Source of the DNA: Hyperoplus lanceolatus
Taxonomy: Eukaryota; Chordata; Actinopteri; Uranoscopiformes; Ammodytidae
Length of the DNA stretch: 64,000 nt
Reading direction: 5' to 3'
Assembly: GCA_026929865.2 (NCBI GenBank)
Contig: CM049413.1
Coordinates: forward strand, 17,376,001 to 17,440,000
The translations under genes and the position numbers were made by a program. The notes beneath the pieces were generated by a model. The model had not been told where the DNA came from. It did no database searches and was given only the letters and a program-made list of their open reading frames with translations. Positions 35,111 to 48,563 of this stretch are shown here, in pieces. How positions within the stretch are numbered: the first letter of the stretch is position 1; every line of letters starts with the position of its first letter.

Positions 35111-36154
35111 AGATCAATAATAGACACTTGTGCCAGTTGAGACCACTGATATAATGGATGTTATTAGTTTACTATTAAAAAGAGAGGGATGAGACATTTT
35201 CTCCCGCTGTAATTGAGTATGTTGTATGTGCGCATGCCCTGCACAAGCTTTTCAGCACTGCCGCAGCAATCTCTCTTGATGGATGGTCATTTTCATCGGC
35301 TTGCTCATGCTTAATGAACCCTGCAGTTCATGTCTTAATTGAATGCTTTTTATGCTCTCACTCTCCTGCACCCCCCCCCCCCCCCAAACTCCCAACCACC
35401 AAGTCCCTTCATCCCCTTTTCAACTCACCCCTCCTTCCACTCTCGTGTTTGAGGGTTGGGATGCTGACAGCTATATATAAATATATGTATATCTATATAT
35501 GTATTGGGATAACTATGGGATATGCACTGTTATCCACACCAACTCACATGAGCACACACATTACAATGTGGGCCACCAGAGTCACTTTTACAACTAACAT
35601 GCTGACTTCTCTTTCTCTTCTCTTGGTCATATATATTTTCGTTGTTGTTGTTTTGAGGAGAATACCCTTGAAAGCCATTGTTAAAGTTAATGCACATGGT
35701 GGGGAGTTGGTGCTGAAAATGCTGAGCTTTTTTCAAGCACAGCCCTCAAAAGATTATCTAAAGTATACAGTGTTTCACACACACACACACACACATACCC
35801 CAATACACACACTGCCAGCTTGCAGTTAAGTCTTAGAACTTCCCCACAGTGATATTGTTGCACTGCTTTCTTTTTTCTATCTTTTGCCCTCATATATTTT
35901 CTGCTGCTCGGTGTTGGCTCTCTTTGTCTCTCAACGAGTCGCTACTCACAGCAGGGCTTTTATATTCCAAACAGGGCTTTTATATTCCTCCTGCACAGTA
36001 TTACATGGACATTCAAAATTACAAGTGGTGTCCTTGTCATGTTGAGATTTGCAATTTTTGGAATTTAATGTCAGGTATTGTGAAAGATCAGCTTTATCTG
36101 TACTTTTCGTTTGATAATTACGGTCTTAGCATTAATGTGATGTACTGTATAGAT
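35111..36154. other. Non-coding stretch with C homopolymer and short (CA)n
   Basis: A 15-C run at 35371-35385 and (CA)10 at 35776-35795. The 171-codon plus-strand frame (35314-35829) is driven by low complexity and has no motif. No gene seen. Confidence 0.55.
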
Positions 36155-36155
36155 T

Positions 36156-36192
<37 letters not shown>

Positions 36193-37589
36193 TAGGGGTG
36201 TAACGGTACACTAAAGTCACGGTTCGGTACGTACCTCGGTTTTGAAGTCACGGTACGGTACAGTACGGTACGGTTCATAGTTAAGGGAGAATGAACAGTT
36301 TTAACTAGCTGACAGTAGACCTATGTAACATACAAATACAATGCATAGGCCTAACAAATCTAAAAAGAATACTGCTGCAATTCTCCAATAAATAAAAACA
36401 ATATTAAATACTAGTGAATGTGCAGCATAAACTAAAATTGCAGTGAAAAAAGCCAGTGTTAATGCTCAGCAGGCTCTGTAAGCTGGTATGTAAAAAAAGG
36501 GTATGTCTTCTTTAAGGTATTTTTGACTTTAAAAAAATAAATATTACTGCAGCTCTCTGAAGCGCTTGTATAAATATAACAATTATCAAATAAAAGTGCA
36601 ACTGCAGCATTAATTAAATGACAGCTTATGTATTTTCAGTATAAAAAAGAAAATACTGTCTGTGTTTGCACAGCTCGATTTTTCTTCACAGTAACGATAG
36701 TAAGACCTGGATGGTGCCTTTTCAAATGCGTATGCATGTTCGACGTTTTGGCTCCCTTTATGTCCATGGTTGGCTCCTATAGGCGATCGCGGTGAAACAA
36801 TAACCTGTGTGCCGACATTGTTCCACACGTTTATCACTGTTTTCATAATTCTACTGGAATCCGAAGTTATCCCTCAAGCGGGATTTGAATGACAGGGGTA
36901 CGCCTGCAAGCTCCGGTTTCCTGTTGTCTGTCGCCATGCAGTTCGCTCTCTGTTCGAAAGCACTGTATAACATCTTTATTTGCACTACTCATAGACTGTA
37001 GAAGAGGGGGGAACGCTGCTACAACTGCTAATAGTGATGCAAACGGAACACTTGAGCGGAGAGGTGTGTATCTCCTGCTCTGACCGCAGCTGGGAGGGAC
37101 TGCTGCGTGAGGACTCGGCCACCTGTCAGTGCTCTGGGAGGAGGCAGGAGCCTCGGGAGCCAGCCGCTGCTCGTTTAGAAGAAAAGAGCGATACATGCTT
37201 TAGCAACAGAGTCTCCAAAAGTCACCAATAACACCAGAAAAAGTAGCTAGATTTGTCGCTAGTCGCTTTTTTAAAAAAAAAAGTCACCAGAGGGCTCTGA
37301 AAAGTTGCTAAGTTAGCAACACTGCACCCTCATGCTGTGCTCACCATGGAGATAACAGACTCTCGCTGGCTGCTACTGCGCACGTGCGAGCGAGCCGGAG
37401 GCTAAATGGTCCGGGGGGAACTCCGACTACAAGTTTTAAGTTCCACACTGCAAAACAAGCCTGTACATTCGCCATATATTAACGCTATGTAGGCTACGCC
37501 ACGAACGGACCACGGTCCACCTCTGTAACACCAAATACGTGTCTGTACCGTCACGGTACGGTACAAATACGTGCATTGTTACACCCCTA

Positions 37590-37642
<53 letters not shown>
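36155..37642. repeat. (GATA)n microsatellite split by a hAT element
   Basis: GATA units at 36155-36192 and again at 37590-37642, in the same register and orientation on both sides of the insertion. Confidence 0.9.
36193..37589. mobile_element. Non-autonomous hAT element inside GATA repeat
   Basis: Ends TAGGGGTGTAAC and GTTACACCCCTA. Flanking 8-mers are both ATAGATAG, as expected for hAT, although in a tetranucleotide repeat this is not independent proof. Subterminal CGGTACGG/CGTACC repeats are dense at both ends. The 1,397 bp interior has no transposase frame. A block at about 36463-36505 resembles the loop of family A elements. Confidence 0.85.
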
Positions 37643-37710
37643 GCCCTTAAAACACTGTTAATCACTGCCATGCTTTTGAGGCTCTAAATTATTGCCGCTA
37701 GCTTCCCACA

Positions 37711-39224
37711 TCTAATCATAGGGATGGGAATTGATAAGAATTTTGCAATTCCGATTCCGGTTCCGATTCTGCTTATCGATCCGATTCCTTATCGATTCTC
37801 TTATCGATTCTCTTATCGATTCTCATTGGGTGAGAGAATATGTACAAATTAGTTTGTTTGTATTAACTCTCTTTAATATCTGATCAGAGGTGTGTCTAGT
37901 CTGTGCCTTGAAAGATTATCAAGCTACTTTAGGATTAGGAAATTGTCAATTTTCACATTAATTGGTCCAGACTATTTTTTTTTTTGGTTTTTAAGCCCAA
38001 ATGCCATTATGTGCCCTACAAACTAAAAACACATACTTAAAACAGTCAAGGAAGAGCTTGTGCCTTTTGGAATATTAACAGTGCTCATTGGCACTTGAAA
38101 CAAAATTCAGCTGACAGAAAAAATAGAAATAAGTCTTTTGAAAAGATAATACCAACTCTTTTTATGCAGAACAATTATCATGTTTGCCCTCTCAGGAAGG
38201 ATACGAGATCTTAATGTATGTTAAGTGTTATTATATGATTGCGCCCTTACTCTGAAAGGCCAACGTGATGATGTCACTACGTTAACGCCTCAGGGCAAAC
38301 TGTCACGACTGCACAGTAGACTATTCAAGAAGAGAATAAATACGCCATAAAGGCTTTAAGAGAATGTATCACTTTGCTTTTTCTTCACCACGCCAGCGAC
38401 AAGGAGTCACCGCTCCATCTCAGCTTTACAATGTATGCTGTTCTTATGTGCAGCCTGTTTATTAATATAATGTCCCGTCATCAGACACGTAGCGGATGGT
38501 TTTATACACATCGATCGCTCAAGTAATCCAAGGCAGAGCTTTTTGTATCGGGCAGAGAGCGTTATTTTAAGAGTGTCTTACTGTCTTTATAAAGTGTCTT
38601 GTTAAAGTTTCCTTACCACCGGACCGCCGAGTCCCGCTGTGTGTTGTTTTGCGTTCGTCCCCACTGCCGTGCTTCAAGGCAGCATTTAACACTGATGAAC
38701 GAGGTAAACAGCGGACCTTTGGAAGTGGATAAGAAATAATTTTTTCCTGTTTGTTGCTGCTCTCGCCTTTTTATGTATCTCCCTCTTTCACTTCCCCACA
38801 CCTAGGCTTACACACACGTTAATTCATATACAATGTATGTTCAAATCCAAGTGATGGGCAATTCTGGTGCCGACTAGTAAGGCAGCGGACGTTTAAACGT
38901 TCAACCGTCAGGATCGCGTCTGCGCGCTACCCGCTTGTGCACGACTCATTTGATGAAATGGAAACTTTACAATTGTTGCAAGTGGCCGATTGTTGCCTTT
39001 TCATGTGTAATACAACCACACTTTAGAGCGCTTCTGCCTCGACGTCATGTTTGCTCGTTCTGAACCAAAACAAAGCACACGTGTCTGAAGTCATGACGCA
39101 TTTGCTACGGCGGAACCGATAAGCGGAATCGTTAAGCAGGCATGTTAACGATTCCAAGGAATTGGTTGACTCGGAACCGGGTCTGAACAAGAACCGGTTC
39201 TCGATTCCCATCCCTATCTAATCA
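37711..39224. mobile_element. Non-autonomous hAT element with perfect 8 bp duplication
   Basis: TCTAATCA at 37711-37718 and 39217-39224 flanks a 1,498 bp body with ends TAGGGATGGGAATTG and ATTCCCATCCCTA. Left subterminal region carries tandem CTTATCGATTCT units (37770-37825). Open frames inside are short and unrelated to transposase. Confidence 0.9.
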
Positions 39225-39696
39225 GTTACTTCTCCGGCACCATTTCTCCGTTGTCCAAATCAGTCAATTTGGCACCAGTCACCCACACCACTGAGCGAAG
39301 GTATTAGCTGTGATCATTTTTAAAATTTAAATGTATTCAATACTGGACTTGTCATCTGACATACACTAACACACAATTGAAGGGATTTGTATGCAATATA
39401 TATTCAGAAACAAATGTGAAAATTATCCAAGCGCTCATTGAATTAGTTTTCCCCTACAGTGAGTGCCTCTGCAAATGACACTCCCTGATGTAAAACAGAT
39501 GCTCCAGTGATGGAGATACAAAGGTAATATTCTGATCATTTCGGTCACAATATGCATTTGATCCAGCCAGCACTTCTCAGGATAGAGCTTGTATTAGTGC
39601 TTTATGATACTGCCTTGAATTAGAAAAACTGTTACCACTGAAGAGGCACAGAAACTATTTGTCAAACTTCCCATTTTGCAAAACCATGAGAGAGTA
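39225..39696. other. Non-coding stretch, no gene seen
   Basis: Unique-looking DNA between two mobile elements. Confidence 0.55.
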
Positions 39697-40211
39697 TTAA
39701 AGGTCACATATTATGCTAAATGCACTTTTTAAATGTGTTCTAACATATCCATGGGTTCACGGTGTGCCTAGAGACTGCCACAATATTAAAAAAATAACAA
39801 TATCTCCTTTGCTCACTCTGTCCCTTTCTGAACCCCCCCCCCCAAATATACTCAAGTCAGAATTCTCCTCGTTTCTGACCTCACAAACTGGAAAGCCAGA
39901 AGCTTCCACTGTGCAGCCCACACCCCTATTTCTTATTGGTCCACGGCCCTGACAGACAGAGGGCGAGGCGTATCTGGCTTCGCTTCCGGACAGGGGGCGG
40001 GGGGAGCTCAAAGATTGTATATTTACGAGGGGAGCTGCAGCTCTTTTTAAAAAATAGGCCATTGTGAGATTAGCTGAACATCAGCATAGTACAATAAATT
40101 ATCTGAAAGTTTTTTTCAGCAAACAATTAAAGAAAAACGTATTCGGGACCACTAAGACCATATAATACAGTGTAAAATAGTACCGAAAAGTGTATAATAT
40201 GGGAGCTTTAA
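39697..40211. mobile_element. TTAA-flanked MITE, family C
   Basis: 507 bp (39701-40207) between two TTAA sites. Left end AGGTCACATATTATGC, right end reversed AGCTCCCATATTATAC. GC-rich centre near 39955-40010. No coding capacity; the open frames of about 80-100 codons have no motif. Confidence 0.85.
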
Positions 40212-41514
40212 GAAAAACACTTGCAATTCATTTTGTGATTAGTAAATTAATTACTTTCTAGTTTACAAATAAATGTACAAAAACATATAGTTTTCTTTTT
40301 TTCAATCGTCCAATGCAATAGCTGAGAGAAAATTACAGCAGCAGGGGCCGATACATACAGTCCCGCTGCCGGCTGACAGGCAAATGGACAGTAATTTAGA
40401 TTCTTAGCCCTTTCAGACAGAAAAGTGGCCAAAATGATGTTAACGGTGTGACAAAAGCAGCATTTTGAGCTCAATGCAAGCTCACACTGCCCTCGGCAAG
40501 ACATCAATTTGCCGGCTTGTACCCCCTTCAGACAGAAATCACTACCTCTCTTGTTGCTAAAAATGCTTTTGACATACTCAGAAATGGAAATGAAAATAAA
40601 CTACTGGGGATGATACTTTTTTTTTCTGATACATCTATGGAGCTCCTGATAACACATCCCTAAGACCAGGTGGAGGTATAATTTTGAACAGCAATAGTAA
40701 AGAGACTAGGCTAGGGTCCACACATACAACTGTCAACCATGGAATTGAATTGTTTCTGATTGGCTGAAAATAAAGCCAATGGTCACAGTGTAGTGTAACA
40801 AGTGACATCTTATGCCCAGTAAACAGGTGATTTTTTTTACACTAGCACCGCATAATGTGCTTATCCTCCAGGCTATTATAAAATCTAGCTGATTTAAAGA
40901 TAGTTGTGTATGTTTGTTATTCATCAGTAGACTGTAGGGATTCATAGTTATAATATAACACTTTAATTTCACCTGATTAATGTTGTTACTTTCAGTTTTA
41001 GCTTTAATGTTTGACAGTATTTTTCACAATAATACAATAATATAAGCCTTAGGGAAATTCTGCAACATTTTCCCTATTTTTACTTTTGAGACTTTGCGCA
41101 AATATTGAGACTATTTTTCCTGCACTTTTACTTAATGAAAGGATTTAAATATTTCACGTCTGAAAATCAGCTGTGAAAAGTTGCAACGAGAAACAGTCTA
41201 ACATACCATGGTTGTGCAGAAAGGTCAGAATAATAGGCAATGCTTACTACGCAACAAGTCAAAAATAAACCATAAATCCAAAAAGCTTTTTTGTGTTAAT
41301 ATGTGAGAGGTGCTCCTGTTTAGAAATAAGGTTAAATGTTGTTTTGGGGGATTTAAAAATGCTGGACCATGCGTGCTTGTAGCTTGGGAGTAAGACCCAA
41401 CAAAGCAGATTTAATGAAAAGTTATTTACAAGGTTGCACTGAAGGTTGTTCGTTGAGGTCAGCTAAGGTAGGTCTGTAACATAAGTTATACATTTGATTA
41501 TTGCCATTGGAAAA
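40212..41514. other. Non-coding stretch, no gene seen
   Basis: AT-rich; short minus-strand open frames without motif. Confidence 0.55.
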
Positions 41515-41699
41515 GTTGCTGTTATGGGGGGCGGCGCGCTCATGGTGTAGTGGTTAGAGTGTCCCCCCTGGGGCTCAGTCCACCTCGCAGCGACCCGGTT
41601 CAAGTCATTCCCCTCTTTACCCCACTTCATCTCTGTTTCTCAAAAACTATCAATAAAGCTTGGAAAATGCTTGAAAAAAAAATTAAACGTTGCTGTTAT
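41515..41699 (+). mobile_element. tRNA-derived SINE with target duplications
   Basis: The SINE (41526-41688) is flanked by GTTGCTGTTAT at 41515-41525 and 41689-41699. Box A-like TGGTGTAGTGGTTAGAGTG and box B-like CCGGTTCAAGTC support Pol III transcription. The body ends CTATCAATAAAGC and an A-rich tail follows. Same family layout as 6961 and 27600. The clear 11 bp duplication indicates a fairly recent insertion by a LINE machinery. Confidence 0.9.
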
Positions 41700-44600
41700 T
41701 GGTGAAATGTGCAAGCAGTTTTGTGCCTCTCCCCATCCATGCCTATCACTATGAAATTCATGGTTCAGGCTTAAGAAGAGTGTGTGAAACTGCTTCAGTC
41801 ACACATTTCTTGTTGTTACCTAAGTCAGCTGCACCTGGGCCAATATTATCAATTTGAGCACATCCCAAGCTGGCATCTAACGTTGTGGGGCAAACGGCAG
41901 CCTTGTTTGTATTCAAAAGCAGGTGTCACTGTAATGAAATGGGTATGGCCAAAATGGAAGACCATTTTTCAGGCGCCTCCTCAGAAAGTACAGATTTTCT
42001 TTATAACCTAATTGCCACAATGAGACCAATCCGAAAGTGTCAGGCATTTGTTCTGCCGGTAACCAGCGTACTCTTTAAACTCAGATATCATTTTTACTTT
42101 TACTTGAAAATGACTTTTTATTTATTTATTTTTATTGAAAGTCGTATTAATAGCAAGTCCGGACCAGATTACATAACCCTCATCTTCATTCAGGTGCTAA
42201 TGATGCATAGGAGACAAAAGGTATGCAAAAGAACAGTTTGAACATCACAATAGATCATTGTCCGCCATAGAACGAAGCCAACGGCTGTGTTAATGGACCG
42301 TCAGACATTATATCTGAGGGGACAACACACACTTCAAAGGCTTAAAGTTAATGACGCTTAGAAGGGTGATGTATCAGCGCTGTGTCCTGGTATCGTAACA
42401 TGTGACAGTAATGCCCCGAGTGGGGCACTCCAATGAGAGAACACATGTCTAACCAACTCAAAACTGTCACACATTTGATCTGAATCTGACAAACCATATT
42501 GGCACTTTGTTTCAGGAGTTTCAAAACACCTGTTGAGAGTGGTAAAAGTAAATGTTGAAATACGAAGCCATATAACAGACATTGCCTGGCCCTATGGTAA
42601 TAAATATTGACCAATAGATGCCTTCAATAAAAACACTAATAGCTAGACGAAACCCAGGACAAAGACCATACTCAGGCAATAGATACTGCGTTTCTGCCTG
42701 ATTTTAATACAAGGGGGACGTTTGGTGAATTGCAGTTATTTGTCTCAATACCTGTTCTGATTGGGTGTCATTCAGCATGGCTTTGTGTCCTGGATGCAAT
42801 CAGCAGTGTTAAAGCTTGTGGGTTCTAAACTCCATTGAGGAAAATGATGCAGATGAAGCATATAGGTTTCTTGGACACAGAGCCAGCTAGCTGTTTCCTC
42901 CTGCGACCAGTTATCATAAAAATTCAACCATCTCCTTGTTGAAGCACCATATTCAGCTCACAGACATGAAATAATGTGTCAATCCTTTCATCAAACTCTT
43001 GGCAAACAAATTAATGATATTTCCCCAATTGTCATTCCCCAATTACTTTTTTAATTAGAGAGTTTTCTGTAAAGTGTGGTGACAATTAGTTATGCAAGTA
43101 GACGATTAAAATTGCAATTTGCTGAAATCTATTCTCTCAGCTGCATGTGATAAAAGTGCCAGAGGGTGAGTTATTTTTTTTTAAAGACAGAAATGTTAAG
43201 ACAGACGTCAGATTTTGTACCACATCTTCTGAAACTTTTATACCCAGCAACTTTTTTCATATTTAACAAAGAAGTTTGTCTGAAAAGTTAACATTTTTAC
43301 ATTAGTTAAAAGAATATTTTATGGCCTGACTGCACCATAAGAAGACAGTATGGCAACTTAGTAAGTGCAGACTCAAATTATATTAGGTGTTTAGCACTAA
43401 TAGCTGCCATGTCTTTTCATTTCAACTTAAGATGGAGGGTTAACAAGTAGTCCTTTGCTCCTTTCGTACAACTCCCTCGCATCCTTCTCCTATTTCTCCT
43501 CAAACTCTTCATCCGAAAAACAATTGACAACCGAAATTTGAGGGCAGAGGGAGGAAGAGAGGCAGCACAGTTTGAGCTCCTCTAATTTCAATCAAATGAG
43601 TTGGAATGAGCCCAAACCTGCCTTTCAGAGGCTGGGCCCCCCTCCCGGATCAATGGCCTCTGAGCCTTGATAATCTCTTGAATTGATTGGCTGCCTCACT
43701 GATCATTACTCCAGCATTAACCAATCAAACATCTCTCTGGTAAACAAACGCGCCAAATAAAGACATCCCCCTCGAAAAGTTTGGTCCCGGAGGAGACACG
43801 AGTGATGTGAAGAAAATATATAAACTCAAATTTCCCCCGTTGGAAGAGAATATCAAATCATAAGAGTGCTTAATATTTCACTGACTTGATGAAATATGCA
43901 TTTTAGCCCAGAATGGAGGGGGGGGGGGATGCAATGATTTGGGATTCATTATGTATGAGAAGGTCCGCTGGCGAAAATGACTGCACTGTTGAATAATCGC
44001 CATTTCACTATCACCACAGCACAATGAGATTGTGTTATCATTACGCATCACTCAATTCATTTGAAAGAGTGCATGGAGTTTGCATTTTGTGTTTAAGGCC
44101 TAACTTGTGTGTGCAGTGCATACAGATGCTCACTAATGAGCTAAGAGCACTGACTGGGAAGTATCCGTTTTCCCTCTGCCTCGCTTGATGAGTCTCACTG
44201 TGGTTCAGTCTCGGAAATAGCAGTAGATTGGCCATAAAAGTTAACTGGAGTTTATGAAGCAAATATTTATTGGTCTGCACAGGGGAAAAATAAGTGAATC
44301 TAGGGATTTGATTTTTTTTTTTATTGATGTCCAGCGACGTCTTCGACAGAAACACATGGCTGTTGTCCCACATGGCTATAGGTGAAGCAGGGTTACCGGA
44401 TCTGAAACAAAAATGGGAGAGAGATTTGAGTGCACAGGAAATTGAATGTAATATGTTTAATGGAGTGTGATCCTCAGAGGAATGTTGCCCCTCTCTTTTG
44501 CCATTTTAAAAAACTCAAGTAAACTTTGAAGATCATTAGGTTTTACATTGAACAGGTGGACACGGGAGCTTTGCAAACAGTAGAGGTAGTACTCCCTACC

Positions 44601-44809
44601 AGTCGCATGGATCAGGCAGAGGGCTAAAAGCACTGACCTGTTTTTCCTGGCACCACAGAAAGACGTTTTTGAGACGCTCTTAACCTTCAGAACAGGCACT
44701 CGTTCTAAGGTGGCGCCTTGTTAAAAACGTGTGTAAAAATAAAAGAGCATTTATAGAAACTCTTCGCATCTAAAAATCCATCCTTAAAGTCAAACCGGGC
44801 CTGGGTCTA
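41700..44809. other. Long non-coding stretch
   Basis: Open frames at 41784-42241 (plus) and 42348-42614, 44041-44373, 44457-44699 (minus) have no recognised domain. A G-rich run at about 43917-43929. The 43,560-43,760 part holds several ATCAAT/TGATTG motifs and little repeat content. Confidence 0.5.
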
Positions 44810-44831
44810 CCACACACACACACACACACAC
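44810..44831. repeat. (CA)n microsatellite
   Basis: About 11 units. Confidence 0.9.
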
Positions 44832-45535
44832 CCGGCAAATCACTTTTATCCTTTGTGATTTGACACGATCTTACTTGTTAACTTGATATATTTATACTTC
44901 AGTAATGGACATCAAAGGAGCATTAAAAAGGCACATTGATCTACCACCTGAGCTGAGTTTACAATCAGTACAGAGCTGGCCTCCATACTCTGAACCTTCA
45001 GTGGCAAACAGCCACACCACAATACAAGAGTGAGAAACTACTGTACTAGTATAACCTCTTTACAACTCACTGAGTGTATGGCAAGCCCTTGTAAAAAAAA
45101 ATGTTTCATTATGTTTTCCAGCCAAAAACCAAGTGTTCTTAAAACTATTAACTATCCTATCAACATTCTGTTATAGCCTGGACTTGTTCAAGGCTTTTTT
45201 TTCTTTGGACATTTCAGCCCCCCTGATCTGAACTGAGTACTGATTGGTTGATAATAATTGGATTGTTATTCCTCCACACACAAACTGCTGAATGTCAGAG
45301 TCCAGAGGCTGGAACCTTTAGTCACAGCTACTTGTTTCTCTTAGTGTGATTATTACCTGAGGAAGTGTTTGCAGGAAGTAAAAAATAAATTACTTTTCCT
45401 TTCTATCCTCCATTTCACGAGGTTTTTTAAATCATCAAGTGCAATTTAAATACACAAACTGGAAGTGGTGATATAATTGCAAAGACATCTTGGCATACTA
45501 CACACATTTCTCCGACATCCTGACACAAACACAAG

Positions 45536-46467
45536 TTAAAGCCACCACGAGTAACTTTGTCCGTTGGCGGCCTCTTTGGACAAAAGCGGTAATATTTTTA
45601 CAACGCCAGCTGTCGTGAAGCTGTTTTCTAGCTTGTGCCGGGAGTGCGAGATTCAACTGATCAGGAAGCAATATAGTGCATGTCCGTGTGTTGAAAGTGT
45701 GAGGGCACGGACTCTTTTCGGCTCCGTGAGAGTGGTTAGACTCTGCATCAACTAATGCCAGTCAGTGCTACAGACACCTGATTGCAATGAGTTGATGTAG
45801 GTTCACTAACAACTCGCACAGAGCTGAAAGATTACGTGTCCTCACAGAAAGCGAATGAACGAGAGACGGCAGTTAGTAGGCTATGGATCACGATGAGGTA
45901 ATGTGTTTATGTTGTTGTAAATAATGACTATTTCAGATGAATAATGGTCATCCGATGATGGTGAAGCAAAGCAAACGTTGTTTTAGTACCGCTCATTCAT
46001 TTAGGAGTAAACACTGCAGTCTAGTTCGCTCCCGTGAAATTGTGTATACGTTGCTTGGCAACGCCCTCCCGCCCGTTTATCACTCTCCCTTTTAGCTTCT
46101 CTTCATTGCATTTTCTTTTTTTTCTTTGATGGTTCAGCCCCGTTATCAGTCATTATGATGACAAATAACTGTCTCAAACGAGGCTCCCGCTCCCCTTCCC
46201 TCACCTGGAGGGATAGGCTTCTCAAATCGCGTTGCAGCGCTACACTGAAATCTGCGACCAATACGAATAATGTGACCATAGAGCCTGCACGAGCAAACCG
46301 AAAATCAGACTGGTTGTGCGACCAGACCAAATGCAGTAATAAAAACTATATAAAAACATCTTTCTTTGGACTGATGGTCTCGTTTGCTGTTAAAGGTAAT
46401 TTATGATTATCAGAGGAAACATGAGGCTGTTTAAAAGACATTTAAATGTTACTTGGAGCTGCTTTAA
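45536..46467. mobile_element. TTAA-flanked element, family B copy 1
   Basis: 924 bp (45540-46463) between TTAA sites. Left end AGCCACCACGAGTAAC, right end reversed AGCAGCTCCAAGTAAC. Shares TTTG-ACAAAAGCGGTA (near 45576) and GGACTGATGGTCTCGTTTGC-type sequence (46368-46390) with copy 2 at 62345. No ORF beyond about 80 codons. Confidence 0.75.
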
Positions 46468-48085
46468 GGAGGCCACGCATGGTGTTCAGCGTAAAAGCTG
46501 CGCCACTTCCAGGATGTTGATACTTGCGCTCAAATCTTGTGGACAGGAATTTAACAGACAAAAAAACTGCGATGCAGGAGGTTGGCTTTGCCAGGCACGG
46601 CCTCAACTGTTTGCCGTGGACTTATAAACTCAGCTCAGTGCTTTAACTCTGAGTAACACAAACAATGAAATGCTCTTGACTCAAACAAACAATTTTTTTT
46701 ATCAAGGCAGCATGAGGGGAGGAGTGTAATTTTGTGTAGCATGTCTATCCCAGGCACGTCTCTTTTAAAAGGGACTGCAACGTTTCCTTAAGTGCATTTC
46801 TCAATGTTTTACAAGGGTGACTGCATGCTCACTGCCTCATTTAAACTCTGCATCTCCCACAGACCCAGATAAAAGAGCCAGCTGTCTGGGGTTCCTCCTT
46901 TAGGTGTGTGGAGAAGCCTAGTCAACATTGAGAGGGCTGTCAGGATGTTTTTTTCTTCCTTTTGACCTAATAAAAATCTTTACTTTTGCAGCTCCTATTT
47001 TCTATGGGTTTGATTGCACGTTTTGTCGGTGAAAGCACGCGGCAAGAGGCGCTATTCAAACACACTTAAGATGGAAAACATTTGCTCTGATAGAAAAGCC
47101 ACATTCAAACCCAGCGGTTGAGTAGAAAAATATCGAGTGAAAAAAAAAAAAAAAAAAAAAAAGCAGCTTATCCCAGAACCATTCACACGACCTGGATGTG
47201 TGTGAATGTGTCTTATCCGCCTACATTTTCAAGAGCGCTTACAATATTTCCCCGCAAATAATAGACACATTTAATAACCACAAGAGCACCATGGAAACAT
47301 ATAAATTACTATGCACATAACTGCTTTGGCAGAAACAAATTGATTTGTTTCAACGGAAACTTAAACTGAAAAAAAAGGGAAAATCCTTCTGGCTTGCAGC
47401 CACCTCCGTACATATTATTCAGAGGCAGATTCTTTCGAAGCTTGATCTCAGCCCTCCTGAGCGCCAGCATTTACATTTGTTATTTTCCTAGTTTAGCTTC
47501 ATCTGTATTTGCTCATTTATCATGGCTGTTTTGTTGTGGATATTTGTTCAAGGTCTAAAAGTCTAGTCTTTGGAGGGAAAGGGGTCAGAATATGCGGATA
47601 TCGTGCCATTATCTCATTTGTGAGTTGTGGTGTAAGCAAATTGCTACTAAAAACTAACTAAAGTAGCATCAGCAGGAAAAATATGTCAGTGTCTGTTTTT
47701 AGAGGCAGATGTAACATACCGAGGCATTAAAAAGGAAACTGAGTGTGTGGCTTCCTGTAAGATGAGATCTTTGATAGACAGGTGCTTCGGAGGGCTGCAT
47801 TCAGGCTGCCTTATTCCTGGTTGGTTTCACTTTCAAGGAGAATGAGACACTACATGAAAAAAGGATGCTTCAAACTGGCTTTTTACCCCTCTGTGTCAAA
47901 GACTGCAGAGACAATCTCCCTGGAGTAACAATCAGAAGATCACTCTTAGCCTGCACTGTATCTAGAAGCAATCATCTACCTATGCTTGACTCGAGCCCTC
48001 TAAAAGAGGAGCTTGACAGTACAATAACCAAGCCTTAAACTACAGAGGACTCTGCTCTTCTTCATTGGTTTCTGAAATGGTTGGC

Positions 48086-48088
<3 letters not shown>
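46468..48088. other. Non-coding stretch with poly-A
   Basis: A 23-base A run at 47140-47162. No gene, RNA or bounded repeat seen. Confidence 0.55.

Positions 48089-48136
<48 letters not shown>
48089..48136. repeat. (TG)n microsatellite
   Basis: 24 units. Confidence 0.95.
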
Positions 48137-48137
<1 letters not shown>

Positions 48138-48563
48138 TTTGCGTTTAGGGGACTACGATCTGCTTCATTGACATTCATATATGCATTTGATGTGAAACAG
48201 CCTAAATATTTAAGACACTATTCGGCAAAGGGAAAAATCAGATTCTTGATTGATTGTCCTAACTGATCCCAGTTTGCACTGTAGCGTAGCATAGGAGTGA
48301 TTAGCTACTGTACATGCTTCTCAGGGGATGGCTGGTGTGCGAGTATGCATATGCTTTTTTTGTGTGCTACAGAGAGTTATCATACAGTATGTATAATCTG
48401 TGCAATCTCATGTCACTGTGTGTGTGCATCCACGTAATTCTCAGCGCAAGCCATTCCATGAATCTGGTACGATTTGGACTTAGAAACAGATATTTTCCCA
48501 TCTCAGGCATCAAAGACCTTCAATTATTGGCCATTATTGTATTTTATTGGAACCAATTTTGTT

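Noticed and set aside
35314..35829. 171-codon plus-strand ORF
   Set aside because: Runs across a poly-C tract, AT repeats and a CA array; composition is low complexity and there is no motif.
36463..36505. Block in the GATA-nested hAT resembling the family A loop (CTGTAAGCTGGTATGTAAA)
   Set aside because: Similarity is limited to about 40 bases without family A ends, so it is not called as another copy.
44287..44399. Minus-strand open segment after a good acceptor at 44401 (peptide SGNPASPIAMWDNSHVFLSK)
   Set aside because: No usable donor follows, and the frame runs on into AT-rich non-coding-like sequence. Its entry phase (2) does not fit candidate S, which leaves in phase 1.
44457..44699. 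80-codon minus-strand ORF with a protein-like look
   Set aside because: No recognised domain and no splice structure; a chance ORF or part of an unknown repeat cannot be excluded.
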